Positions 8,421 to 15,363 of a stretch of DNA of 23,253 nt are shown one piece after another. The DNA comes from Comamonadaceae bacterium. Its GTDB lineage: Bacteria > Pseudomonadota > Gammaproteobacteria > Burkholderiales > Burkholderiaceae_C. The stretch is taken from positions 1 through 23,253 of the forward strand of contig CANHKH010000009.1 of the NCBI GenBank assembly GCA_947460165.1, read 5' to 3'. The translations under genes and the position numbers were made by a program. A model generated the notes under the pieces. The model did not search any database, was not told where the DNA came from, and saw only the letters and a program-made list of their open reading frames with translations. Position 1 is the stretch's first letter. Every line of letters starts with the position of its first letter.

Positions 8421-9344
8421 ATGAGTGGTCAATTTTTACTGGCATTGCTCCTCAATGGCACGCAGTATGGCGTGTTGCTTTTTTTGCTGGCTGCCGGCCT
8501 GACGCTGGTCTTTGGCATCATGAGTTTTGTGAACCTCGCCCACGGCGCCCTCTACATGATGGGCGCCTACATCGGGGCGGTGGCCCTGAACCATTCGGGT
8601 TCGCTGTGGCTGGGCATCTTGGCTGGCACCTTGGGTGCGCTGGTGATCGGCCTGGCGCTGGAGCGCCTGGCCATCTCCAGGCTGTACCACCGCAGTCATC
8701 TCGACCATGTGCTCGCCACCTTTGGAATGGTCATGTTCTTCAACGAACTGGCCCGCATCATCTGGGGCGTGCAGCCGTATTTCGTGTCCGTTCCCTCGGG
8801 CCTGTCGGGCAGCTTTGAATTGGCGGGCTTTAGCTACCCTGTCTATCGGCTGCTGATCATCTTCACGGGCTTGGTGGTGGCCCTGGGAAGCTACTTTTTG
8901 ATTCAGCGCACACGCCTGGGCATGCTCATCAGGGCGGGCTCGGTCAACCCCACGCTGGTCGGTGCGCTGGGGGTCAATCTCAAGCTGCTGAACGCGGCAT
9001 TGTTTGGCATTGGCGCTGCCCTGGCTGGCTTGGCCGGCGCCATGGCCGGGCCCATGCTCTCGGTCCAGTCGGGGATGGGTGACGGCATATTGATCACCGT
9101 GCTCGTGGTGATCGTCATAGGCGGCATTGGATCGGTGGGCGGCGCTTTTGTCGCTGCCTTGATCGTGGGTGTGGTCGACACCATGGGGCGGGTGCTTTTG
9201 CCCATGGTGATGCGCGAATTTTTCGACCGACAGTTCGCCAATGCGGCTGGGCCGGCCATTGCCTCCATGCTGATTTATCTTTTGATGGCCTTTGTGCTCG
9301 CGGTTCGTCCGCAAGGGCTCTTACGTTCTCACTCGGGTCGATGA
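8421..9344 (+). CDS. Branched-chain-type ABC transporter permease LivH-like (system 1)
   Basis: The 307-residue inner membrane permease has about eight hydrophobic segments. The N-terminal stretch LVFGIMSFVNLAHGALYMMGAY is a hallmark of the LivH family, and GGIGSVGGAFVAALIVGVVD near the C-terminus marks the conserved coupling region. The ATG at 8421 is chosen because AAGGAGAG precedes it; the frame extends seven codons upstream from a GTG without support. It should pair with the LivM-like permease whose start overlaps its stop (ATGA at 9341), indicating translational coupling. The ligand is unknown. Confidence 0.92.
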   Translation: MSGQFLLALLLNGTQYGVLLFLLAAGLTLVFGIMSFVNLAHGALYMMGAYIGAVALNHSGSLWLGILAGTLGALVIGLALERLAISRLYHRSHLDHVLATFGMVMFFNELARIIWGVQPYFVSVPSGLSGSFELAGFSYPVYRLLIIFTGLVVALGSYFLIQRTRLGMLIRAGSVNPTLVGALGVNLKLLNAALFGIGAALAGLAGAMAGPMLSVQSGMGDGILITVLVVIVIGGIGSVGGAFVAALIVGVVDTMGRVLLPMVMREFFDRQFANAAGPAIASMLIYLLMAFVLAVRPQGLLRSHSGR

Positions 9345-10393
9345 TGCCCCCGCTTTTTCCCCTTTCGCGCCTGAAATGGTCCACTCTCGTGCCTGCGATC
9401 TTGGTGCTTGCGCTCATCGTGTTGCCGCTGTGGTCCCATGCGGTGGGCGACCGCTACTACATCGCCCTGGTGGCGCGGATGATCATTTACGCCATTGCCG
9501 CGACCGCACTGCATCTGGCCCTGGGCCTGGCGGGCTTGGTGAGCTTGGGCCATGGCCTGTTTCTCGGTCTGGGCGTGTACTGCGTGGCCTTGCCGGCCAC
9601 ATTTGGCATCGACAACGGCTGGGTGCACCTGGGCTGGACCCTGGTGGTCTGCGCCACCGTGGCCTTGATCACGGGCGCCATCAGCCTGCGCACCTCCGGT
9701 CTGGGTTTTTTGATGATCACGCTGGCCTTTGCCCAGATGGGGTATTACCTGTTGATCAGCCTCAAACAGTTCGGTGGTGATGACGGCATCGGGGTGCAGC
9801 GCGCCAGTTCTTTTTGGGGCTACGACTTGGCAACGGCCCAAGCTTTGTACCCGGTGGCACTGGCGTTGCTGCTGCTGCTGAGCTGGTGGGCCCACCGTTT
9901 GCGCACGGCCCCCTTGGGCATGGTGCTCCGAGCGGCTGAAGTCAATCCGCGCCGGGTCCGGGCTTTGGGTTTCCATGTGTCGCGTTACCAGTTGCTGATC
10001 TACGTGATCTCTGGGGCGCTGTGCGGCGTGGCGGGACTGTTGCTGGCCAATCTGACCCAATACGCCTCGCCCAGCAGCATGTCCTTGCAGGTCTCTGGCG
10101 ACTTGCTGGTGATGCTGGTCATTGGGGGCGTGGGTTACACCTTTGGTCCTTTGATCGGAACCATCGCTTTCCTGGCGACCGAAGAATTGCTCAAGGGCTG
10201 GTCAGACCATTGGATGGTGGTCATGGGGCCGGCCATCTTGATGGTTGCCTTGCTCGGTCGCGGAGGCGTGTGCGGCTGGCTCGAGCGTTTGGACCGCCGC
10301 CGCACCCGTGCCAGCTCGCAGGACAGCGTCCAGCCCCAGGCTGCACCGGCTGCGCAGGCGCCCACGTCATTGGGTTCGAAAGAGGGTTTTTGA
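9341..10393 (+). CDS. Branched-chain-type ABC transporter permease LivM-like (system 1)
   Basis: The 350-residue inner membrane permease has the typical LivM signature LGLAGLVSLGHGLFLGLGVY in its first third and the conserved VIGGVGYTFGPLIGT near the C-terminal transmembrane segments. The last roughly 35 residues form a soluble Arg/Gln/Ala-rich tail. The ATG overlaps the stop of the upstream permease gene by four bases; a second ATG follows directly (MM), so either could be used. It forms the heterodimeric membrane channel of system 1 with the LivH-like protein. Confidence 0.92.
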   Translation: MMPPLFPLSRLKWSTLVPAILVLALIVLPLWSHAVGDRYYIALVARMIIYAIAATALHLALGLAGLVSLGHGLFLGLGVYCVALPATFGIDNGWVHLGWTLVVCATVALITGAISLRTSGLGFLMITLAFAQMGYYLLISLKQFGGDDGIGVQRASSFWGYDLATAQALYPVALALLLLLSWWAHRLRTAPLGMVLRAAEVNPRRVRALGFHVSRYQLLIYVISGALCGVAGLLLANLTQYASPSSMSLQVSGDLLVMLVIGGVGYTFGPLIGTIAFLATEELLKGWSDHWMVVMGPAILMVALLGRGGVCGWLERLDRRRTRASSQDSVQPQAAPAAQAPTSLGSKEGF

Positions 10394-10395
10394 TC

Positions 10396-11181
10396 ATGGC
10401 CGAGCTCACACACCTTTCAGGCCAGCCTTTGCTTGAGTTGGACAAACTGGTCAAACACTACGGTGCGCTGCGGGTGACCGACGAGGTGAGCCTGAGCGTG
10501 CAGGACAGGCAGTTGCACGCCATCATCGGCCCCAACGGTGCGGGTAAGACGACCTTGATCAACCAGATCACTGGCGACCTGCCCTCCGAGTCTGGGTCAG
10601 TTCGCTTTGCCGGCCAGGACCTGAGGGGGCTGGGACCTGAAAAGCGGGCCGTGCGTGGTTTGCTCAGGTCGTTCCAAATCACTTCAGTGTTCGACCAATT
10701 CACCGTTCTTGAAAACCTCACGCTCGCCGCACTGGGCACGCGTGAGCCCGCACTGGGCTTCTGGAAATCGTTGTTGTCCCGCCAACCCATGGTGCAAGAA
10801 GCCAGGCAGGCGCTCCAGGCGGTGGGCCTGCAAGGCCGTGAGGATGTGCGGGTCAGTGACATCAGCTACGGAGAGCGCCGACAGCTGGAGTTGGGCATGG
10901 CCCTGGCGGCTGGCCCTCGGTTTTTACTCTTGGACGAGCCCATGGCCGGGATGAGTCCGCAGGAGTCGGCCGTGGTGGTGTCATTGCTTCAGGAGCTTAA
11001 AAAAAGCTATGGCATTTTGCTGATCGAACACGACATGAACGCGGTGTTTGCACTGGCCGACTGGATCACCGTGCTGGCCGATGGCCGGGTGATGTTCAGT
11101 GGCACGGTCAAGCAGGTTCAGGCCCATCCAGAAGTTCGAAAAATCTATCTGGGTGAAAGCACCTTGGAGGCGCTGGCATGA
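10396..11181 (+). CDS. ABC transporter ATP-binding protein LivG-like (system 1)
   Basis: The 261-residue ATPase has canonical motifs: Walker A GPNGAGKT (45-52), signature ISYGERRQLE (156-165, the LivG-type variant of LSGGQ), Walker B FLLLDEP (176-182) and the H-loop EHDM with H212. I start at ATG 10396, two bases after the stop of the permease gene; the frame is open upstream to 10021 but only as a shadow of that permease. It pairs with the LivF-like ATPase, whose start overlaps this gene's stop (ATGA). Since LivF of this system has an altered Walker A, this subunit may contribute most of the hydrolysis. Confidence 0.93.
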   Translation: MAELTHLSGQPLLELDKLVKHYGALRVTDEVSLSVQDRQLHAIIGPNGAGKTTLINQITGDLPSESGSVRFAGQDLRGLGPEKRAVRGLLRSFQITSVFDQFTVLENLTLAALGTREPALGFWKSLLSRQPMVQEARQALQAVGLQGREDVRVSDISYGERRQLELGMALAAGPRFLLLDEPMAGMSPQESAVVVSLLQELKKSYGILLIEHDMNAVFALADWITVLADGRVMFSGTVKQVQAHPEVRKIYLGESTLEALA

Positions 11182-11894
11182 GCTTGTTGTCGGTCCAGGG
11201 ACTGCAGGCCGGCTACGGCCCGGCCCAGGTCTTGTTTGATGTCAGCTTCAAAGTGGAGCCGGGCCAGGCCATCAGTCTTCTGGGACGCAATGGCATGGGT
11301 CGCTCGACCACGGTCAAGTGCCTGTTTGGCATGCTGCCCATCAAGAGCGGCACGGTGCGCTTTCTCGAACAGCCATGTGAGGGCTTGCCCTCCTATCAAC
11401 TGGCCCGGCTGGGTTTGGGCCTGGTTCCCGAAGGGCGTCAGGTTTTCCCCAACCTGACTGTGGAGGAGAACCTGGTGGCCACAGCCCGCAAGGGGAGCAG
11501 GGTGGCGACAGGTTGGCGGGTGTGGGATCTGAACGCGGTGTACGGGTTCTTTCCGCGCCTTTTGCAGCGACGACGCAACATGGGGTCGCAGCTGTCAGGC
11601 GGTGAGCAACAGATGCTGGCCATTGCCCGTGCCTTGATGACGAACCCGCAATTGCTGGTTCTCGATGAAGCCACCGAAGGCTTGTCCCCCGTCATCAGGC
11701 AGGAGGTGTGGGCCATTTTGGCCGCCTTGCGCAAGGAGGGCATGGCGATGATCGTGATCGACAAACACCTTGATTCTTTGGTGGGCCTGGTGGACTGCCA
11801 CTACATCCTGGAAAAGGGACGGGTGGTGTGGCAAGGCGACTCCCGGGCTTTGCGCGCTCAATCAGATGTCGTGCACCGCTATTTGGGCATTTGA
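11178..11894 (+). CDS. ABC transporter ATP-binding protein LivF-like (system 1), Walker A Lys replaced by Arg
   Basis: The 238-residue ATPase fits the LivF family: signature LSGGEQQ (139-145), Walker B LLVLDEATEGLSP (159-171) and the LivF-like ending IVIDKHLD. The Walker A reads GRNGMGRST (36-44): the normally invariant Lys is Arg at residue 42. The codon is cgc, so a single-base change from a Lys codon would not produce it, which speaks against a sequencing error. I recall similar Arg variants in some LivF homologues, so this may be a subfamily trait rather than a defect. The start overlaps the stop of the LivG-like gene. Confidence 0.9.
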   Translation: MSLLSVQGLQAGYGPAQVLFDVSFKVEPGQAISLLGRNGMGRSTTVKCLFGMLPIKSGTVRFLEQPCEGLPSYQLARLGLGLVPEGRQVFPNLTVEENLVATARKGSRVATGWRVWDLNAVYGFFPRLLQRRRNMGSQLSGGEQQMLAIARALMTNPQLLVLDEATEGLSPVIRQEVWAILAALRKEGMAMIVIDKHLDSLVGLVDCHYILEKGRVVWQGDSRALRAQSDVVHRYLGI

Positions 11895-11925
11895 GACGAG
11901 ACCAGCAACATGGAGGCTTTCAATC

Positions 11926-12420
11926 ATGGATGAACCTGTGGCGGAACCCGGTTCCAGTTTTGCCCAACCCGAGCTCACTGGCGTCCAAGAGGTGTTGCAG
12001 CAGACAGGGCAGACCCTAGGCTTGAGCCGCTGGCATGTGGTGGACCAGTCCATGATCAATGCATTTGGTCTGCTGACTGGGGACCCGCAATGGATACACA
12101 CGGACCCCGAGCGTGCTGCGCATGGCCCCTTCGGCGCTTGCGTGGCCCACGGGCTTTTGACCTTGTCCCTGGCGGGAGGACTTCTGTTCCATGAAGCGAT
12201 CAAGATCAAGGCGCGGATGGGGGTCAATTACGGTAACGACAAAGTGCGATACCCCGCACCCTTGCCGGTAGGCAGCCGGATTCAGGGCGTGGCCACGCTT
12301 GTTTTCGCCCAAGCCATAGAGGGCAACGGTGTTCAGATGGTTGTGCGCATGACCGTGCAAGCGCAGGCCATCAGCAAGCCGGTCTGCGTGGCCGATTTCG
12401 TGATTCGCCTTTATTTTTAG
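11926..12420 (+). CDS. MaoC-like (R)-specific enoyl-CoA hydratase / dehydratase
   Basis: The 164-residue protein has a single hot-dog domain. The catalytic hydratase motif is present: FGLLTGDPQWIHTD (47-60) with D53 and H58 as the expected Asp/His pair, followed by GPFGACVAHGLL, the usual substrate-tunnel segment. It probably hydrates an unsaturated acyl-CoA or dehydrates a hydroxyacyl-CoA in the pathway. The start ATG at 11926 is preceded by GGAGG about 10 bases away; the open frame upstream to 11770 overlaps the LivF-like gene and is not family-like. It closes the first unit, 31 bases after the LivF-like gene. A separate crotonase-type hydratase occurs in unit 2, so the two probably act on different stereoisomers or steps. 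Confidence 0.85.
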   Translation: MDEPVAEPGSSFAQPELTGVQEVLQQTGQTLGLSRWHVVDQSMINAFGLLTGDPQWIHTDPERAAHGPFGACVAHGLLTLSLAGGLLFHEAIKIKARMGVNYGNDKVRYPAPLPVGSRIQGVATLVFAQAIEGNGVQMVVRMTVQAQAISKPVCVADFVIRLYF

Positions 12421-12608
12421 CCGCCAGGGCGCCCCCCCACGGGCTGGAATTCAAGGGCCGTGGCGCCTTCGAACACATTCACTTTGGGTTATCCAAAAAG
12501 TGGATGAAGTCTATCCCTCATAAACATTATCCTGATAACGCGCGCGTCTCTAAAGTGGCAGTTCAGGTACGCGATGAATCTGTACACAAGCCGCAAGGAG
12601 ACACACCC
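12421..12608 (+). promoter_or_regulatory. 188-base gap with dyads; probable promoter/operator region of unit 2
   Basis: There is no credible gene here. From the left, an imperfect GC-rich dyad (ggcgcc and cacgg at 12428-12442 against ccgtg and ggcgcc at 12458-12467) could be a weak terminator after the hydratase gene, though it lacks a U-run. Next come two short palindromes: atcca-aaaag-tggat (12491-12505) and ttatc-ct-gataa (12537-12548), in the only AT-rich part of the gap. They could be operator half-sites or overlap a promoter. The ribosome binding site AAGGAG (12595-12600) serves the BKACE gene. This suggests unit 2 can be transcribed on its own. Confidence 0.4.
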
Positions 12609-13505
12609 ATGAGCAAGCCCAAAGTCATCATCACCATTGCACCCACAGGGGGCATGGCCAGCAAGAAACAAAGCCCGCATCTGCCGACCCAGCCGATTGA
12701 GATTGCGGATGACACCTACCGTTGCTACAACGCCGGGGCCAGCGTGGTGGCTGTTCATGCTCGCCGGGCCGTGGATGATGAGGCGACCTGCGATCCTGCC
12801 GTCTACACACAGATCAACCGCCTGATCCGCAGCAAGTGCGACATCGTCCTGAACAACTCTACAGGGGGCGGCATCAACGGCGACATGGTCCATCCCGTGG
12901 GCAACAGCGAGTATTGGGAGATTGCCTGGGCCGAGCGCCTGAAGGGTTTGGAGGGCGAGGGCGTTGAAATGTGCACGCTCGATGCCCAGACGGTCGTGGC
13001 CAGCTTTGGCGGCAAGGAAATATTTGTGGCCACCACGCCCACGCGAATACGCAAGCTGGCCCAAATGATGAAGGACAGGGGCATCAAGCCCGAGTGGGAA
13101 GTGTTTGGACTGGCGGACATCGTCCAGGATGTCAGTCGGTGCCTGGCCGAGGGCCTGGATGAGGCGCCCTACTTCATCAACCTGGTGCTGGGCGTCAATG
13201 CTTTTCAGGGGGCGCTGCCCTACACCCCCCGCATCTTGCAGACCATGGTGGATCACTTGCCCAAGAATTCGGTCTTCAATGTCAGTGCCATAGGCGCCGC
13301 CCAGTTGCCCGCCGCCGTGAATTCTTTGCTGCTGGGCGGTCATGTGCGTGTTGGCCTGGAGGACAACCTCTACTACGGACCCGGTCAGCTGGCCACCAAT
13401 GTGCAGCTGGTCGAGCGTCTCGTTCGCATCGTGCGCGAGATGGGTTACGAGCCAGCGACGCCTGCCGAGGCACGCCAGATCATGGGCTTGCGTCCACTGG
13501 GCTGA
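12609..13505 (+). CDS. Beta-keto acid cleavage enzyme (BKACE, formerly DUF849)
   Basis: The 298-residue TIM-barrel protein belongs to the family that cleaves beta-keto acids with acetyl-CoA, giving acetoacetate and a new acyl-CoA. I see the N-terminal APTGG (11-15), NNSTGGG (82-88), PEWEVFGL (161-168), and HVRVGLEDN (245-253), whose R247, E251 and D252 match the catalytic/metal residues of the founding enzyme Kce. The usual HxH zinc pair near residue 50 is AVH here (A48, H50), so one His ligand is missing. ATG 12609 has AAGGAG 8 bases upstream; the frame open to 12504 is unsupported. The next gene encodes a 3-hydroxyacyl-CoA dehydrogenase-type enzyme that could make the beta-keto substrate, as in carnitine degradation. 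The specific substrate is unknown. Confidence 0.88.
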   Translation: MSKPKVIITIAPTGGMASKKQSPHLPTQPIEIADDTYRCYNAGASVVAVHARRAVDDEATCDPAVYTQINRLIRSKCDIVLNNSTGGGINGDMVHPVGNSEYWEIAWAERLKGLEGEGVEMCTLDAQTVVASFGGKEIFVATTPTRIRKLAQMMKDRGIKPEWEVFGLADIVQDVSRCLAEGLDEAPYFINLVLGVNAFQGALPYTPRILQTMVDHLPKNSVFNVSAIGAAQLPAAVNSLLLGGHVRVGLEDNLYYGPGQLATNVQLVERLVRIVREMGYEPATPAEARQIMGLRPLG

Positions 13506-13561
13506 TTCAACTCGGCCTGTCTCCTTCAACGCCCTCCAGCCGCGACTCCACCCCCTCTTAG

Positions 13562-14563
13562 ATGCGTGACCCAATGACTGCAAGCACCTACCTGCCCGTG
13601 TCCGACATCAGCCGAATCGCCGTGATTGGCATGGGCTCTGTGGGGGCGGGATGGTCCAGCCTTTTTTTGGCGCGCGGACTCTCGGTCCAAGCCTGCGACC
13701 CTGCCCCGGGCTCCCAGGAACGGGCCCGCGCTTTCATTGATTCGGCCTGGCCTGCGCTGATGGAGCTGGGTTTGACCGCCAGTGCCACGCCTCCTCATGA
13801 GTTGCTGACCTTTCACGCCAGCGTCACCGAGGCGGTGGCGGGCGCGGACCTGGTTCAGGAAAACGTCTACGAAAAGCCCTCACTCAAGGCGACTGTCCTG
13901 CGCGAGATCGGAGAGGCCGCGCCCAGCCAAATCATCATGTCCAGCACTGGGGGCATTCCCCCTTCTGACCTTCAGGCTGATTGCCCCCGACCAGAGCGTC
14001 TGGTGGTGGTCCATCCCTTTAACCCGCCCCATCTGATGCCTTTGGTCGAAGTGGTGGGGGGGCAGCACACTGCGCCTGAAGTGGTGGACTGGGCCATGGA
14101 TTTCAGCCGTTGGATGGGCAAGGTGCCTATCCGCCTGAATGCAGAAGCGATCGGTCACATGACCAACCGCCTGCAATTTGCCCTGGTGCGCGAGGCCGTG
14201 GCCTGCCTGGTGGATGGCATGGCCAGCGCGCAAGACATCGATGCCGCGGTGCGCTACGGTCTGGGTCCGCGCTGGACCTTGATGGGCAGTTTGCTGACGC
14301 TGCACCTGGCTGGAGGCCCTGGTGGCATGGCCGGCATCCTTGACCACGCCGGCGCCGCCATCGAGCAGTGGTGGACGCCCCGACACCAGCCCAATCTGTC
14401 TGACCCCCAGGTCAGGGACCGCCTGATCCAGGCGGCAGAGCAGGTGTCGGCCGGAGCGGCCACACAGGCATGGACCACCTGGCGCGATGAACAACTGGTC
14501 AGCGTCTTGAAGCTGCAACAGCAAGGCCGCTTGGACGAACCCACCCACAAGGCGCCATCATGA
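13562..14563 (+). CDS. 3-hydroxyacyl-CoA dehydrogenase family protein (carnitine-dehydrogenase-like)
   Basis: The 333-residue NAD-dependent dehydrogenase has a Rossmann motif GMGSVGAG (23-30), the S128-containing SSTGG loop and the catalytic segment HPFNPPHLMPLVEVV (151-165) with H151 and E163, followed by the all-helical C-terminal domain. It has the single-domain length of L-carnitine dehydrogenase and L-gulonate 3-dehydrogenase as well as short-chain hydroxyacyl-CoA dehydrogenases, so the substrate may be a CoA ester or a free beta-hydroxy acid. Its place directly after BKACE favours making a beta-keto acid for that enzyme. The start could be ATG 13562 or 13574; neither has a strong ribosome binding site. 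The stop overlaps the next start (ATGA at 14560). Confidence 0.87.
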   Translation: MRDPMTASTYLPVSDISRIAVIGMGSVGAGWSSLFLARGLSVQACDPAPGSQERARAFIDSAWPALMELGLTASATPPHELLTFHASVTEAVAGADLVQENVYEKPSLKATVLREIGEAAPSQIIMSSTGGIPPSDLQADCPRPERLVVVHPFNPPHLMPLVEVVGGQHTAPEVVDWAMDFSRWMGKVPIRLNAEAIGHMTNRLQFALVREAVACLVDGMASAQDIDAAVRYGLGPRWTLMGSLLTLHLAGGPGGMAGILDHAGAAIEQWWTPRHQPNLSDPQVRDRLIQAAEQVSAGAATQAWTTWRDEQLVSVLKLQQQGRLDEPTHKAPS

Positions 14564-15363
14564 GCAACAGCACCCCCTGGCCCGTGCCGCTTCCCGATTG
14601 CATCACTGCCGAGCGCAATGGCAACTTGGCCATTCTCACGCTCAACCGTGCGCCAAAGCGCAACGCCTTGAGCGATGCGTTGGTGCTGGCCCTGCAAGGG
14701 TTTTTCTCCAGCCTTCCTGCCGATGTGAAGGCCGTGATCATGCAAGGGGCGGGCGACAATTTTTGCGCAGGTCTTGACCTCAATGAGCTGCAAGAGACCG
14801 ACATCACGCAGAGCTTTGAAACCTCACAGATCGGGCAACGCCTGAACGACACGATTCAGTTCTGCAAGGTTCCTGTGATCGCCGTGCTCAAGGGGGCGGT
14901 CATAGGCGGCGGCCTGGAGCTCGCGTCGGCAGCCCACATCCGGATTGCCGAAAAATCAGCCTACTACGCCTTGCCAGAAGGTACCCGTGGCATTTTTCTG
15001 GGCTCGGGTGGATCGGTCCGACTGCCTCGCCTGATCGGTGCGTCCACGGTCATGGAGATGATGTTGTCCGGCCGGGTCTTCGATGCGCAGGAAGCCCATG
15101 ATCGGCTGCGCCTGTCGCACTACTTGGTGGAAGATGGCGATGGCTTGGCCAAGGCGCTGCAGATTGCAGCCAAAGTGACGGCCAATGCCCCTCTGGCCAA
15201 CTTCGCCATCATTCAGGCCTTGCCCAGGATCGTCGAGCAGGATCCTCAGGCGGGTCTGTTCACTGAGATGCTGATGGTCGGCATTGCCCAAGATGACGAA
15301 GAGGCCAAAAGCCGTTTGCGTGATTTCCTGGCGCGCAAAATGAACAAGGTGTCGCGCCCATGA
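14560..15363 (+). CDS. Enoyl-CoA hydratase/isomerase (crotonase family)
   Basis: The 267-residue protein is a crotonase-fold enzyme. The oxyanion-hole segments are FCAGLDL (68-74) and GAVIGGGLEL (112-121), and both catalytic acidic positions seem present: E120, and E140 in LPEGTRGIFLG (138-148). The likely reaction is hydration of a 2-enoyl-CoA, or isomerisation or ring hydrolysis, since crotonases with both Glu are usually hydratases. It overlaps the dehydrogenase gene before it and the ligase gene after it by four bases each, so the three are translationally coupled. Confidence 0.9.
   Translation: MSNSTPWPVPLPDCITAERNGNLAILTLNRAPKRNALSDALVLALQGFFSSLPADVKAVIMQGAGDNFCAGLDLNELQETDITQSFETSQIGQRLNDTIQFCKVPVIAVLKGAVIGGGLELASAAHIRIAEKSAYYALPEGTRGIFLGSGGSVRLPRLIGASTVMEMMLSGRVFDAQEAHDRLRLSHYLVEDGDGLAKALQIAAKVTANAPLANFAIIQALPRIVEQDPQAGLFTEMLMVGIAQDDEEAKSRLRDFLARKMNKVSRP

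Noticed and set aside
8436..9314. Long antisense open frame opposite the LivH-like gene
   Set aside because: The product is His/Gln-rich with no recognisable domain, as expected from the antisense of GC-rich membrane-protein codons.
12504..12608. 35-codon upstream extension of the BKACE frame
   Set aside because: There is no ribosome binding site before ATG 12504, while ATG 12609 has AAGGAG at good spacing and the family-typical start.
12489..13583. Long minus-strand open frame opposite BKACE
   Set aside because: It is a shadow of a clear plus-strand gene, with low-complexity composition and no motif.
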